Shown piece after piece: positions 36,566 through 46,626 of a stretch of 64,000 nt of DNA; position 1 is the first letter of the stretch, and each line of letters begins with the position of its first letter. The position numbers and the translations under genes are program-made. Origin of the DNA: Paraburkholderia haematera (GTDB lineage: Bacteria; Pseudomonadota; Gammaproteobacteria; Burkholderiales; Burkholderiaceae); NCBI RefSeq assembly GCF_905220975.1, contig NZ_CAJNBK010000025.1, positions 1 through 64,000 on the forward strand, in the 5' to 3' direction. The notes under the pieces are model-generated. The model was not told the DNA's origin and ran no database searches. It was given only the letters and a program-made list of their open reading frames with translations.

Positions 36566-37624
36566 CTAAACGAGGCGGGACAGCGTGTCCTGCGTGGTCT
36601 CGACCACCAGCAGCCCCGCGCGCAAGCCCGGCTTGACCGTTGCGTTCGGAAACACGAGACGTTCCTCATCGTGACGCACGGTGTAGCGATAGTCGCCGTC
36701 GCGCGCAAGCACGGTGTCCTTCACGAAGGGCGTGAAATTCGGCACATCTGCCGCGACCAGTAATTCGAATGCGTCGCTTTGCTTGGTGAGCTGGTCGATC
36801 ACGGTGAACACGCGCGGCATCGCCGCGGGCACGCCGCCGTGTGCTGTACCGGCCAGTAGACGACGCAGCGCCTCGTCCGCGCTGGCGAAACGCGTCAGGT
36901 CGTTCTGGCCGAACGGGCGCACCTTGCCGAGTTCGAGGGTACACGCTTGCGCGCCACATGCCTGCGCGGTGAAGTGCGAGTACGTGTTGCCCTTGGTGGT
37001 GTGCAGCAGAACCGCGCTAATGCGCGCTTCGCCGAGCCACTCGAACATGGCGCGCGAAAACGGTGTGCCGGTATGCGGCAACAAGGCAAATTGCTCGAAA
37101 GCCGACGGGCGGATCGCCGTATGCATGTCGATATGCCAACGTGCGCCGGGTTCGTCCGACGCAGCGCCGAAGAAACGCATTGCCGCCTGCTCCAATGCCG
37201 CGGCACGTGGCGCTTCGTGGCTGTGCGGCACCTGCGTATGACGGCCGCTGAAAAGACGGTTCAGATCGTCGTCGCGATAACGGCACGCATCGCGCATTGC
37301 ATCGACGTTACCGAGAATCACCAGCAGGCGGCAGGTCAAGACTGCATCGCCCCGCGCGATATCGCGCACCAGATACGACAGCAGTTCAATTGGCGCGGTT
37401 TCATCGCCATGCACGCCGGCAGAGACGAGCACACTGCGCGTGCCCTCATCCTGCACCGCGGGCTCCATGAGCAGGACGCCGTCGTCGAGCCACGACCAAC
37501 GCACGCCGCTGTGGGCACACTCACCCTGCGTGTCCTGCGTGCCAGGCCGCGTCCTCGCCAGCGTGTAGGCGAGGAAATCGTCGAGCATCGAAACCGGCAT
37601 GCCGTGCTCAGCGCTGGAAGTCAT
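36566..37624 (-). CDS. astE: succinylglutamate desuccinylase
   Basis: This 352-residue zinc carboxypeptidase-like enzyme releases glutamate and succinate from N-succinylglutamate, the last step of the AST arginine pathway. Visible zinc and active-site motifs are GVHGDETAPIELL and HIDMHTAIRPSAFEQ. The gene overlaps astB by 17 bases; ATG at 37624 or 37600 is possible. It is the last gene of the minus-strand ast operon. Confidence 0.9.
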   Translation of the reverse strand: MTSSAEHGMPVSMLDDFLAYTLARTRPGTQDTQGECAHSGVRWSWLDDGVLLMEPAVQDEGTRSVLVSAGVHGDETAPIELLSYLVRDIARGDAVLTCRLLVILGNVDAMRDACRYRDDDLNRLFSGRHTQVPHSHEAPRAAALEQAAMRFFGAASDEPGARWHIDMHTAIRPSAFEQFALLPHTGTPFSRAMFEWLGEARISAVLLHTTKGNTYSHFTAQACGAQACTLELGKVRPFGQNDLTRFASADEALRRLLAGTAHGGVPAAMPRVFTVIDQLTKQSDAFELLVAADVPNFTPFVKDTVLARDGDYRYTVRHDEERLVFPNATVKPGLRAGLLVVETTQDTLSRLV

Positions 37625-38948
37625 ACAGCGAGCCCAGACCGAGAATCTGCGTCAATTCGTCGAGTGCGGTGCGCGACTCGGCGAGCAATTGCGGATCGGT
37701 CAGATCGGACGGCGCGAGACGATCGCGATAGTGCTTTTCGATCCACGCGTCGAGGCGGCCGAACAGGTTGTCGTTGATCCACACGCCAGGCGTCACCGCC
37801 GCACGCTCCGCATCGTTCAACACCACGCGCAGACGCAGACATGCCGGACCGCCGCCGTTTTTCATGCTTTCGCGCAGGTCGAACACGAGCACGTCGTCAA
37901 TCGGACCCGTGTGCGAGGTCAGATCGTCCAGATAGGCGCCCACGCGAGCGTTCTCGCGGCATTCCTGCGGCACCACCAGCACCTGCTTGCCATCCGGGCG
38001 CGTCAACAACTGGCTGTTGAACAGGTACGACGTAACTGCGTCAGCCACGCTCACCTGCGCGTCCGGCACTTCGATCACATTGAACTCGGCTTTCAGCCCG
38101 GAGAGCTTCGTGCGCAGTTCGTCATACACCGCGTTCTGTTCGACAAACGCGAGTTGATGGCAGAACAGCGTATTACGATTGCCGACCGCGATCACGTCGT
38201 TATGGAACACGCCCGCGTCGATCACGTCCGGGTTCTGCTGCGCGTACACGGTGCCCGCTTCTTTCAGGCCGTGCCGATGCGCAACCGCGCGGCTCGCCTC
38301 GAAAGTCTGACGTGCCGGAAAACGCTTCGGCTCCGGCCCACGGCGATATTCACTGCGGCCGTACACGAAGAATTCGACGCCCCGTGTGCCATATTCCGAG
38401 CAGAAACGCGTGTGGTTCGCCGCGCCTTCGTCGCCGAGCGCCGGCGTACCAGGCAGCGCTTCATGCACCGCGAAACGATCCGCGTCGCTGAAAATCGCGC
38501 GTAGCGTGCGGCGCGTCGATTCATGCTCGATCGCACGATGCAGCTTGCTGCACAGATTGGCCGGCGTGAAATGCACGCGGCCGTCGTGCGTGTCGGCTGA
38601 GGGACTCACCGTCGCCGCGTTCGCGGTCCACATCGCAGAAGCCGAGCTCGCCGCGGCCAGCAACTCGGGCGCGTCTTTGGCCACGCGTGCGATCACCGTC
38701 GCGTCGTCGCCCGAAAAACCGAGTTCGCGCAAGAGACGCATCGAAGGACGCTCCTGCGGCGGCAACACGCCCTGATGAAAGCCGAGGTCGGCCAACTGCT
38801 TCATCTTACGCAGGCCCTGCTTGGCAGCAGCCTTCGGATTCGCAACCGACTTCTCGTTGTTCTGCGACGCGACGTTGCCGAACGAGAGCCCCGCGTAATT
38901 GTGGGTCGGGCCGACGAGACCGTCGAAATTGGCTTCAGTGGCTTGCAT
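37608..38948 (-). CDS. astB: N-succinylarginine dihydrolase
   Basis: This 446-residue amidinotransferase-fold enzyme converts succinylarginine to succinylornithine, 2 NH3 and CO2. The N-terminus (EANFDGLVGPTHNYAGLSFG) and the active-site cysteine region (KNGGGPACLRLRV) are diagnostic. It starts nine bases after the astD stop. Confidence 0.93.
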   Translation of the reverse strand: MQATEANFDGLVGPTHNYAGLSFGNVASQNNEKSVANPKAAAKQGLRKMKQLADLGFHQGVLPPQERPSMRLLRELGFSGDDATVIARVAKDAPELLAAASSASAMWTANAATVSPSADTHDGRVHFTPANLCSKLHRAIEHESTRRTLRAIFSDADRFAVHEALPGTPALGDEGAANHTRFCSEYGTRGVEFFVYGRSEYRRGPEPKRFPARQTFEASRAVAHRHGLKEAGTVYAQQNPDVIDAGVFHNDVIAVGNRNTLFCHQLAFVEQNAVYDELRTKLSGLKAEFNVIEVPDAQVSVADAVTSYLFNSQLLTRPDGKQVLVVPQECRENARVGAYLDDLTSHTGPIDDVLVFDLRESMKNGGGPACLRLRVVLNDAERAAVTPGVWINDNLFGRLDAWIEKHYRDRLAPSDLTDPQLLAESRTALDELTQILGLGSLYDFQR

Positions 38949-38957
38949 CGTCGATCC

Positions 38958-40427
38958 TTAGAATTGAAGGCCCGGCGAGACGCTCGCGGGCATTTGCAGT
39001 TGCGCGCTTTCGACGGACGCCATCGGATACGCGCAGTAGTCGGCCGCGTAGAACGCGCTCGGCCGGTGATTGCCCGAACGCCCCGGGCCACCGAACGGCG
39101 CGCCCGACGATGCGCCGTTAGTCGGCCGGTTCCAGTTGACGATGCCCGCACGGATGGTGCGCTGGAAATGCGCCCACAGCGCTTCGTCGTCGGCGAGCAG
39201 GCCGGCTGAAAGGCCGAATTCGGTATCGTTGGCTTTGTCCAGCGCTTCGTCGAATGTGCTGTAGCGAATGATCTGCGCCAGCGGTCCGAAATGCTCTTCG
39301 TCCGGCAGGTCCTTCACGGCGGTTACATCGAGAATCGCGGGCGTGACGAAGCCGAGTTCCGGATCGCGCTGCTCCATTTTCAGCAGCGCTTTCGCGCCGT
39401 CGGCCAGCAGACGCTCTTGCGCCGCGACCAGACGCGAAGCCGCACGCGCGGAAATCACCGCGCCCATGAACGGCTGCGGATCGGCGTTGTATTCGCCCAC
39501 GCTGATACGCGAAGTCAGTTCGGTCAGGCGTTCCACGAAGCGGTCGCCAAACGCGTCGTTCGGCACGAAAATACGGCGCGCGCAGGTGCAACGCTGCCCT
39601 GCCGACAGAAACGCCGACTGAATTGTGTGATGCACGGCGGCGTCGACATCCGCCACGGGTCCGATCACGAGCGGATTGTTGCCGCCCATCTCCAACGCGA
39701 GGACGATCTCCGGGCGGCCGCCGAACTGCTTGTGCAGCAATGTTCCGGTATCCGAACTACCCGTGAAGAACAGGCCGTCGATCTGCCGGTGGTTGGCGAG
39801 CGCAATACCCGTCTCTTTCTCGCCTTGCACGAGGTTCAGCACGCCAGCGGGCAAGCCTGCATCGTGCCAGATCTGCACAGTAAGCTTAGCCACGCCCGGC
39901 GCGAGTTCGGACGGTTTGAACACCACCGCATTGCCCGCGATCAGCGCCGGCACGATATGCCCGTTCGGCAGATGCCCCGGGAAGTTATACGGCCCGAACA
40001 CCGCGACCACGCCATGCGGACGATGCCGAAGCACGGCAGTGCCGTCAGCCATCGGCGAACGCTTTTCACCAGTGCGCTCGTTGTAGGCCTGAATCGAAAT
40101 CTCGACTTTCGCCGCCATCGAAGCCGCTTCAGTGCGCGCTTCCCACAGCGGCTTACCCGTCTCGCGGCCGATCGCTTCGGCAAGCGCTTCCTTGCGTTCC
40201 GTCACGAGCGCGGCGAAGCGGCGTACCACGCCGCAACGTTCGTCGAGACTCAGCGCCGACCATGCGGAGAACGCACGTCGTGCGCTGCGCACCGCCCGGT
40301 CGACGTCGGCCGCCGAAGCGCTGTTGCCTTCCCAAACCGTCGCGCCCGTACCCGGGTTGCGCGACGCGAATGCGGGTCCTGTGCCGGCGGCCCATTCGCC
40401 GTCGATGAAAAGCTCGCTCATGATCAT
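38958..40427 (-). CDS. astD: succinylglutamate-semialdehyde dehydrogenase
   Basis: This 489-residue NAD(P)-dependent aldehyde dehydrogenase has the catalytic glutamate region VLALEMGGNNPLVI and the catalytic cysteine in SAGQRCTCARRIF. It oxidises succinylglutamate semialdehyde. The start at 40427 (MIMSELFIDGEW) overlaps the aruG stop by four bases; 40421 is an alternative. The longer open frame upstream overlaps aruG and is not real. Confidence 0.92.
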   Translation of the reverse strand: MIMSELFIDGEWAAGTGPAFASRNPGTGATVWEGNSASAADVDRAVRSARRAFSAWSALSLDERCGVVRRFAALVTERKEALAEAIGRETGKPLWEARTEAASMAAKVEISIQAYNERTGEKRSPMADGTAVLRHRPHGVVAVFGPYNFPGHLPNGHIVPALIAGNAVVFKPSELAPGVAKLTVQIWHDAGLPAGVLNLVQGEKETGIALANHRQIDGLFFTGSSDTGTLLHKQFGGRPEIVLALEMGGNNPLVIGPVADVDAAVHHTIQSAFLSAGQRCTCARRIFVPNDAFGDRFVERLTELTSRISVGEYNADPQPFMGAVISARAASRLVAAQERLLADGAKALLKMEQRDPELGFVTPAILDVTAVKDLPDEEHFGPLAQIIRYSTFDEALDKANDTEFGLSAGLLADDEALWAHFQRTIRAGIVNWNRPTNGASSGAPFGGPGRSGNHRPSAFYAADYCAYPMASVESAQLQMPASVSPGLQF

Positions 40428-41461
40428 CCTTGTTTGTGTTTCAGCGGCAGTACCCGCACCGGGTCGCCTGCCTTGACGTCGAGCGCGGCCGCTTCGGCTG
40501 CGCTCATGCGGAACACGCCGTCTTGCGGCACGCCCGCGGCCACGCCCACGCGAAAATCGCCCAACGACGTATTCGATACCATCGAACGGGGTGCATCCTG
40601 CGGGGCGCCCACCGGCACATCGGCGATTTCCACCCGCGCCACCACGCTCTCGCGCACGGTGCGCAAGTCGGCGATATGGCATTCGAGCACCGGGCCCGCG
40701 TCGAAGATATCGACGTGATTCTCGTAGCGCAGCCCCTCGGATTCGAGCATGCGGCGCGCCGGAATCGTGTCGTTATGCGTCAGGCCGACGCATTCCTGCG
40801 CTTCTTCCGGCAACAGTTCGACATACACCGGATAACGCGGCATCAGCTCGGCGAGAAACGCCTTGCGGCCGTGCGAGCTCAGATAGTCCGCCGCGTTGAA
40901 ATCGATCTGGTAGAAATGCGAGCCCACCGCGCGCCAGAACGGCGAGGTGCCTTCCGCGTCGAAATGGCCGCGCAATTCCGCGCACAACCGCTGCGGGAAA
41001 CGCTCGCGGAATTGCGCAAGAAACATGAAGCGCGAACGCGACAGCAAACCGCCGACGCCGCTCGTGCGATAACGCGGGCTCAGGAACAGCGAGCACACTT
41101 CGGCATAACCCGTGAGGTCATGCGAAATGTTCAGCGCGCGCATGCGCGTCCAGATGCCGAGGTCCTGGCTCGCGTGCACGACCGTGCTCACGCGGTAGTT
41201 GTAGAACGGCTGCTGGAGGCCGACCGACGTTTCGATCCCGCATACGCCGGCCACGTCGCCGGTGTCGGTATCTTCCATCACGAAGAAGTAGCCGGCTTCG
41301 TGCGGCTCGGCCTTGTCTTCCATCGTGCGGCGCGCACGTTCAACGCGCGCCGCGAGTGCATCGCGATCCGGCTTGAACGTGGTGAGACCGGGACCGGTCT
41401 CCTGCGCGAGCCGCATGAGCGCGTCCACATCGCCTCGTTGCACAACGCGAACGACGATCAT
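40424..41461 (-). CDS. aruG: arginine N-succinyltransferase, beta/second subunit
   Basis: This 345-residue AstA-family acyltransferase transfers succinyl from succinyl-CoA to arginine. Typical blocks are YNYRVSTVVHASQDLGIW, SLFLSPRYRTSGVGGLLSR and NHVDIFDAGPVLECH. It is paralogous to the upstream gene (353 residues), as in Pseudomonas AruF/AruG, where the two subunits form a heteromer. It overlaps both neighbours by four bases. Confidence 0.9.
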   Translation of the reverse strand: MIVVRVVQRGDVDALMRLAQETGPGLTTFKPDRDALAARVERARRTMEDKAEPHEAGYFFVMEDTDTGDVAGVCGIETSVGLQQPFYNYRVSTVVHASQDLGIWTRMRALNISHDLTGYAEVCSLFLSPRYRTSGVGGLLSRSRFMFLAQFRERFPQRLCAELRGHFDAEGTSPFWRAVGSHFYQIDFNAADYLSSHGRKAFLAELMPRYPVYVELLPEEAQECVGLTHNDTIPARRMLESEGLRYENHVDIFDAGPVLECHIADLRTVRESVVARVEIADVPVGAPQDAPRSMVSNTSLGDFRVGVAAGVPQDGVFRMSAAEAAALDVKAGDPVRVLPLKHKQG

Positions 41462-42519
41462 TGTGCGTCTCCCGAAAATTCTTCCTGATGCGGCTGGTGC
41501 AAGGGCACGCAGCGTACCGTGTCGCCCTCCGTCACGCCGAGCGCGGCACGCGCCGCATGCGACAACGACGCGCCAGTTGTTTTACCGCCGACCAAGGTCC
41601 CGAGCACACAGCGGAACTCGCCGTCCGCACCGTTATGCGCGATCAGATACGTCGAGCCGTCGGCAGCCGTGCCGGCTTCGCGCACCAGGCGTGTTTCATT
41701 GCGCGTCACGCAGGCACTGCGATCGACCTGCGCCGTCAGCACCGGACCCGCGTCGAAAATATCGATAAAGCGATCCGTCTCGAAGCCCTCTTCGAGGTGA
41801 ATCTCATACGCGAGCAGCGCCTTCGAATCCGGCTCGCCGAGCACACGCTGCGCCGCTTCCGGCAGCAACGGCACGTAGATCGGATAGGTCGGCATCACTT
41901 CGGCGATAAAGGTGCGGCTGCGGCCACCCGATTCGATTTCGATGTCGGCGAAGTTGCGGCCGAAGAACTTGCGCCCCACCGCCTCCCAGAACGGCGACAC
42001 GCCTGAGTCGTCGGTGACGCCGAGCAGCAGCGAGAACACTTCCGGCGTGAAGCGCTTGCGATTCGCGGCGATATACATCATCCGCGCCCGCGACATCAAT
42101 TGCGCGGCCGCATCGCCACGCAGCGACGGGTCGATGTAAAAACCCGCCAGCCGGCTCTTGCCGGTTAATTCGTGCGACATGGTCAGCGCGTGAATCTTGC
42201 GATTCACGTGCAACTCACGCGACGCATGAATCAGCGCGTCGTTGCGAAACGCGTAGAACGGGTCCGAATAACCGGCGGCGGCGACAATGCTCGCCGTACC
42301 CATCAGCTTGCCGCTCTCCGCATCTTCGAGCACGAACAGGTAGAACTCCTCGCCCGGAAAATCGACATCCGCGCGAAATGAGTCTTCCGACAACGCGACG
42401 CGCGCTTCGAGCGCACGCCGGTCGTGCGGCAGCGAATGCAGCACCGGTTGCGCGGTGCGCGCCATGTGTTCGAGCGCATCGAGATCGGCGAGGCGGCCGG
42501 GGCGTACGAAGAGCATCAT
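41458..42519 (-). CDS. aruF: arginine/ornithine N-succinyltransferase, alpha subunit
   Basis: This 353-residue AstA-family protein shares the same fold and blocks as its neighbour (ALIHASRELHVNRKIHALTM, GFYIDPSLRGDAAAQLMSRA, RFIDIFDAGPVLTAQ). The pair is the tandem-duplicated AruF/AruG type rather than the single AstA of enterobacteria. It follows astC by 52 bases. Confidence 0.88.
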   Translation of the reverse strand: MMLFVRPGRLADLDALEHMARTAQPVLHSLPHDRRALEARVALSEDSFRADVDFPGEEFYLFVLEDAESGKLMGTASIVAAAGYSDPFYAFRNDALIHASRELHVNRKIHALTMSHELTGKSRLAGFYIDPSLRGDAAAQLMSRARMMYIAANRKRFTPEVFSLLLGVTDDSGVSPFWEAVGRKFFGRNFADIEIESGGRSRTFIAEVMPTYPIYVPLLPEAAQRVLGEPDSKALLAYEIHLEEGFETDRFIDIFDAGPVLTAQVDRSACVTRNETRLVREAGTAADGSTYLIAHNGADGEFRCVLGTLVGGKTTGASLSHAARAALGVTEGDTVRCVPLHQPHQEEFSGDAQ

Positions 42520-42571
42520 CGTTCCTGTTGAATGTGACGCATGATTCAGTGCTTTAGCTCAGCGCCGTGGT

Positions 42572-43807
42572 TCACTTCGACGCCGTTTCGGCTTTCGCGC
42601 CGACGATCTCTTCGATCGCCTTCGCCAGACGCGCGAAGCCTTCGTACATATCGTCGAGCGGCATGATCAGCGAGGGCACGAAACGCAGCACGTCCGGACC
42701 GGCCATCAGCATGATCACGCCGTGCTGACCCGCGGCCGTGACGAAATCTTTCGCGCGGCCTTTGAACGCATCGGTCAATTCGGCACCGATCAACAGGCCC
42801 TTGCCACGCACTTCCGTGAACAGACCAAAGCGTTCGTTCAGCTTGGCGAGTTGACCCTTCAATGCTTCGCTGCGAGTACGCACGCCTTCGAGCAGCTTCG
42901 AATCGCTGACCAACTCGACCACCTTCTCGGCGATTGCCGAGGCGAGCGGATTGCCGCCGTAGGTCGTGCCATGCACGCCGACCTTGAAGTGCGCGGCCAG
43001 TTCGTTGGTGGTCAGCATCGCGCCGATCGGGAAGCCGTTGCCGAGCGCCTTCGCGGTGGTCAGGATGTCCGGCGTGACGCCGGTGTCCTGGTACGCGTAG
43101 AAATGACCGCTGCGGCCCACGCCCGTTTGTACCTCGTCAAAAATCAGCAGTGCGCCGTGCTCGTCGCACGCTTCGCGCAGCGCCTTCAGGAACGCCGGAT
43201 CGGCCGGGATCACGCCGCCCTCGCCCTGGATCGGCTCGACGATCACCGCGCAGGTTTTCGCGCCGATCGCCTGCTTCGCCGCTTCGATATCGTTGTAAGG
43301 CAAATGGATGATGCCGGCCGGCACCGGACCGAAGCCTTCCGAATACTTCGGCTGGCCGCCGACGCTCACGGTGAAGAACGTGCGGCCATGGAACGACTGC
43401 GTGAACGAGATGATTTCGACTTTATCCGCGCCATGGCGCTCGAACGCGACGCGGCGTGCCAGCTTCAATGCCGCTTCGTTCGCTTCCGCGCCCGAGTTGG
43501 CGAAGAAGGCGCGGTCGGCGAAGGTCAGGTCTTCGAGACGTTTGGCGAGGCGCAGCACCGGCTCGTTGGTGTAACCATTGCCGATGTGCCACAGCTTGCC
43601 GCCCTGTTCATGCAGCACTTTCAACAGCTCAGGATGCCCATGACCAAGCGCGGTGACGGCGATACCGCCGGCGAAGTCGATATAGTCGCGGCCCTGCGTA
43701 TCCCAGACGCGCGAACCGAGACCGCGATCCGGTACGAAGGCGGCGGGCGAAAACACCGGCACCATGACTTCGTCGAAGGTCTGGCGTGTCACTGTCAGGT
43801 CGTTCAT
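42572..43807 (-). CDS. astC: succinylornithine/acetylornithine aminotransferase
   Basis: This 411-residue class III PLP aminotransferase has FDEVQTGVGRSGHFYAYQ and the PLP-lysine region ILTTAKALGNGFPIGAM. As first gene of the ast block it should transaminate succinylornithine (AstC/AruC). The family also serves arginine synthesis (ArgD), and one enzyme can do both. Confidence 0.9.
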   Translation of the reverse strand: MNDLTVTRQTFDEVMVPVFSPAAFVPDRGLGSRVWDTQGRDYIDFAGGIAVTALGHGHPELLKVLHEQGGKLWHIGNGYTNEPVLRLAKRLEDLTFADRAFFANSGAEANEAALKLARRVAFERHGADKVEIISFTQSFHGRTFFTVSVGGQPKYSEGFGPVPAGIIHLPYNDIEAAKQAIGAKTCAVIVEPIQGEGGVIPADPAFLKALREACDEHGALLIFDEVQTGVGRSGHFYAYQDTGVTPDILTTAKALGNGFPIGAMLTTNELAAHFKVGVHGTTYGGNPLASAIAEKVVELVSDSKLLEGVRTRSEALKGQLAKLNERFGLFTEVRGKGLLIGAELTDAFKGRAKDFVTAAGQHGVIMLMAGPDVLRFVPSLIMPLDDMYEGFARLAKAIEEIVGAKAETASK

Positions 43808-43959
43808 GGCAAATCCTCGTTACAGGTGAGAGGTAATACACGTAGTGTAGGAAACCGCACGCGATACGTCTTGCGCATACGCGACGCTTTCTATGAGCTT
43901 CCAGGCGGGTTTGGCGCAAGTGGGCCGCGCACGCCGCGCTTTACGCCCGTTCGTGGTGC

Positions 43960-45009
43960 TCAATCCGCCTGGTCGGGCCGTTCGATCAACGCAGCCGGCC
44001 GCGGCTCGCTGGCCGCGGCGCCGCTTGCGCCGGTTTGCTTGTCGATCCAGTTACGACGATCCTCGCGTGGCGTGACATCAAAGCGTTCGCGGTAAGCATT
44101 CGAAAAGTGCGCCGCCGACGAAAATCCGCAGGCCAGGCTGATCTGCACCACCGATTTGCTGGTGCGCTGCAATTGCGTGCGCGCTTTTGAAAGCCGCAGG
44201 CCGAGATAGTATTTGGACGGCATCGAGCCGAGATACTGGCGGAACAGCCGCTCCAGCTGACGCCGCGATACGCCGACGAGACCCGCAATTTCATCGGTGG
44301 TCAGCGGGTCCTCGATATTCGCTTCCATCAGCATCAGCGCGTCGTTCAGACGCGGATGGCGCTCACCCGGCGCGGTCACGAACGGAATGCGCTGCCGTTC
44401 TTCACCCGCGCGCAACACGCCGACGCCCAGCGTATCGGCAATCCGGTCCGCCAACTCCGGCCCGTGATCGCGGCCGATCATGGCGAGCATGAAGTCGACC
44501 GTTGCCTGACCGCCCGCGCAGGTGGCGCGATCACGGTCGATTTCGAAGATCTGCTGGGTGACGATCGAGCGCTCGAACTGCTCGGAGAACTGCTGATAGG
44601 TTTCCCAGTTGACGCTCACGCGATAGCCGGACAATTGCCCGGCCATGGCGAGCCACCAGACACCGTGATGAATGCCCGTCACGAGCGGCGTGCGCTGTCC
44701 GACGCGCGAAAGACTCGCGAGAAACAGGCGATAGTCCGCGAATTGCTGGAACCGTTCGCTGACGATGATCAGCCAGTCGCACGAAATCGCGTCGCCGAAC
44801 GCGGCGTCGGCCGGCCATTGCGCACCGCCCGACAAAGGCACCGCGCGGCCGTCCCACGAACACACCTGTACGCGGTACAAGGCTCGGCCGTCGATTTCGT
44901 TGGCGAGATTGAGCGCGTCGACGATCGGCCCGACGCCCGACATCGACACCGGCGGCAAGGCGACGATGGCGACCTGCGTGGTGCGAGCCGGGTTGGACGT
45001 GCGAGCCAT
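43960..45009 (-). CDS. argR: ArgR-type AraC/GlxA regulator of arginine catabolism
   Basis: This 349-residue protein has an N-terminal DJ-1/PfpI-like domain and a C-terminal AraC DNA-binding domain (DEIAGLVGVSRRQLERLFRQ, SLACGFSSAAHFSNAYRERF). This is the architecture of Pseudomonas ArgR, which activates the aru genes and the aot transporter when arginine is present. Its position between the transporter and ast genes supports the same role. It is unrelated to E. coli ArgR. Confidence 0.85.
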   Translation of the reverse strand: MARTSNPARTTQVAIVALPPVSMSGVGPIVDALNLANEIDGRALYRVQVCSWDGRAVPLSGGAQWPADAAFGDAISCDWLIIVSERFQQFADYRLFLASLSRVGQRTPLVTGIHHGVWWLAMAGQLSGYRVSVNWETYQQFSEQFERSIVTQQIFEIDRDRATCAGGQATVDFMLAMIGRDHGPELADRIADTLGVGVLRAGEERQRIPFVTAPGERHPRLNDALMLMEANIEDPLTTDEIAGLVGVSRRQLERLFRQYLGSMPSKYYLGLRLSKARTQLQRTSKSVVQISLACGFSSAAHFSNAYRERFDVTPREDRRNWIDKQTGASGAAASEPRPAALIERPDQAD

Positions 45010-45037
45010 CGCTTATCAGTAAGACGCGAGCCGCGCG

Positions 45038-45829
45038 TTACTTCAGGCTGCCGGACAGGAACTGCTTGAGCCGTTCGCTGCGCGGCGTGGTCAGCACCTC
45101 GGCGGGCAAGCCCTCTTCTTCGGTGCGGCCCTGGTGGAGGAACATCACGTGATTCGAGACGTTGCGCGCGAAACCCATTTCGTGCGTGACGACGATCATC
45201 GTACGGCCTTCTTCGGCGAGCTTCTGCATGACCTTCAGCACTTCGCCGACCAGTTCGGGGTCGAGCGCGGAGGTCGGCTCGTCGAACAGCATAACGTCAG
45301 GGTCCATCGCCAATGCACGCGCAATGGCCACGCGTTGCTGCTGACCGCCCGACAGATGCGACGGATACTGTTTTTCCAGACGCGGTGCGAGACCCACCTT
45401 CTCGAGATATTCACGTGCGCGCTCTTCGGCTTCGCGACGCGACAGACCTAGCACATGAATCGGCGCTTCGACGATGTTCTCGATCACGTTCATGTGCGCC
45501 CACAAGTTGAAGTGCTGGAACACCATCGCGAGTTTCGTGCGGATGCGTTGCAGCTGCTTGTGATCGGCCACTTCCAGATTGCCGGCGCGGTCGGGTTTGG
45601 TCTTGACCGTTTCGCCATCGACGACGATCTGCCCCGCGTTCGGCCGCTCCAGAAAATTGATGCAGCGCAGGAAGGTGCTCTTGCCCGACCCGCTCGCGCC
45701 GATGATGCTGATCACGTCGCCCTTGTTCGCGTTCAGCGACACGCCCTTGAGCACTTCATTGTCGCCGTAGCGCTTGTGGATGTCCTGAACGGCGAGCTTG
45801 CAAGCTTCGGTTTGAGTCGTGTGGAGCAA
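45038..45829 (-). CDS. amino-acid ABC transporter ATP-binding protein (HisP/AotP type)
   Basis: This 263-residue ATPase has Walker A GASGSGKST, signature LSGGQQQR and Walker B VMLFDEPTS. It powers uptake of arginine, ornithine, histidine or lysine, judging from its neighbours. It is the third gene of the permease-permease-ATPase set. Confidence 0.9.
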   Translation of the reverse strand: MLHTTQTEACKLAVQDIHKRYGDNEVLKGVSLNANKGDVISIIGASGSGKSTFLRCINFLERPNAGQIVVDGETVKTKPDRAGNLEVADHKQLQRIRTKLAMVFQHFNLWAHMNVIENIVEAPIHVLGLSRREAEERAREYLEKVGLAPRLEKQYPSHLSGGQQQRVAIARALAMDPDVMLFDEPTSALDPELVGEVLKVMQKLAEEGRTMIVVTHEMGFARNVSNHVMFLHQGRTEEEGLPAEVLTTPRSERLKQFLSGSLK

Positions 45830-45908
45830 GATGCTCTCCCTTTGAAAATACGGATCAATCTAGGTGACGGCGCGGACCGGCCGCGCCGCTGCAACGAAAC
45901 ATGCCTGC

Positions 45909-46622
45909 TCAGTGCGTGCGCACCGCCAGGTAACCCAGCCAGTGACGCTCGGCGCGGCGGAACAGGGCCACCAGCGCGAACGACACCACGAGGTAAATCA
46001 GCGCGGCGAGGCCGAATGCGTCGAACGACTGATACGTGGCGGAATTCGCATCGCGCGCCACCTTCAGGATGTCCGGCACCGTGGCCGTGAACGCGACCGT
46101 GGTGGCGTGCAGCATCAGGATCACTTCGTTACTGTACAACGGGAGCGCCCGGCGCAGCGCGGACGGTATCACAATGCGCCGGTACATCGTGAACCAGCTC
46201 ATGCCGTAGGCACGGGCCGCTTCCACTTCACCGTGTGAAGTCGAACGGATCGCGCCGGCGAAAATCTCGGTGGTGTACGCGCAGGTGTTCAGTGCGAAGG
46301 CGAGAATCGCGCAGTGAAAGCCGCTGCGGAAAAACGCGTCGAGCAACTCATGCGAGCGCACGAATTCGAGGCTGTACATGCCGGTATAGATCAGCAGCAG
46401 TTGCACGTACAGCGGCGTACCGCGAAACACGTAGGTGTAGAGACGCACCGGCGTCGACAGCCAGCGCTTCTTCGACACGCGCGCCACCGCGAGCGGAATC
46501 GCCATGAAAAAGCCGATCCCGATCGACGCCACCAGCAGCCACAGCGTGACCGCCAGACCGGACATACGCTGACCGTCCCAGTAGAGGAATGCGCGCCAGA
46601 ATTGATTGAGAATGTCGATCAT
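45909..46622 (-). CDS. amino-acid ABC transporter permease (HisM/AotM type)
   Basis: This 237-residue membrane protein has five helices and the family motif EVEAARAYGMSWFTMYRRIV (the EAA loop that contacts the ATPase). It pairs with the next permease and starts four bases after it. Confidence 0.88.
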   Translation of the reverse strand: MIDILNQFWRAFLYWDGQRMSGLAVTLWLLVASIGIGFFMAIPLAVARVSKKRWLSTPVRLYTYVFRGTPLYVQLLLIYTGMYSLEFVRSHELLDAFFRSGFHCAILAFALNTCAYTTEIFAGAIRSTSHGEVEAARAYGMSWFTMYRRIVIPSALRRALPLYSNEVILMLHATTVAFTATVPDILKVARDANSATYQSFDAFGLAALIYLVVSFALVALFRRAERHWLGYLAVRTH

Positions 46623-46626
46623 GGTC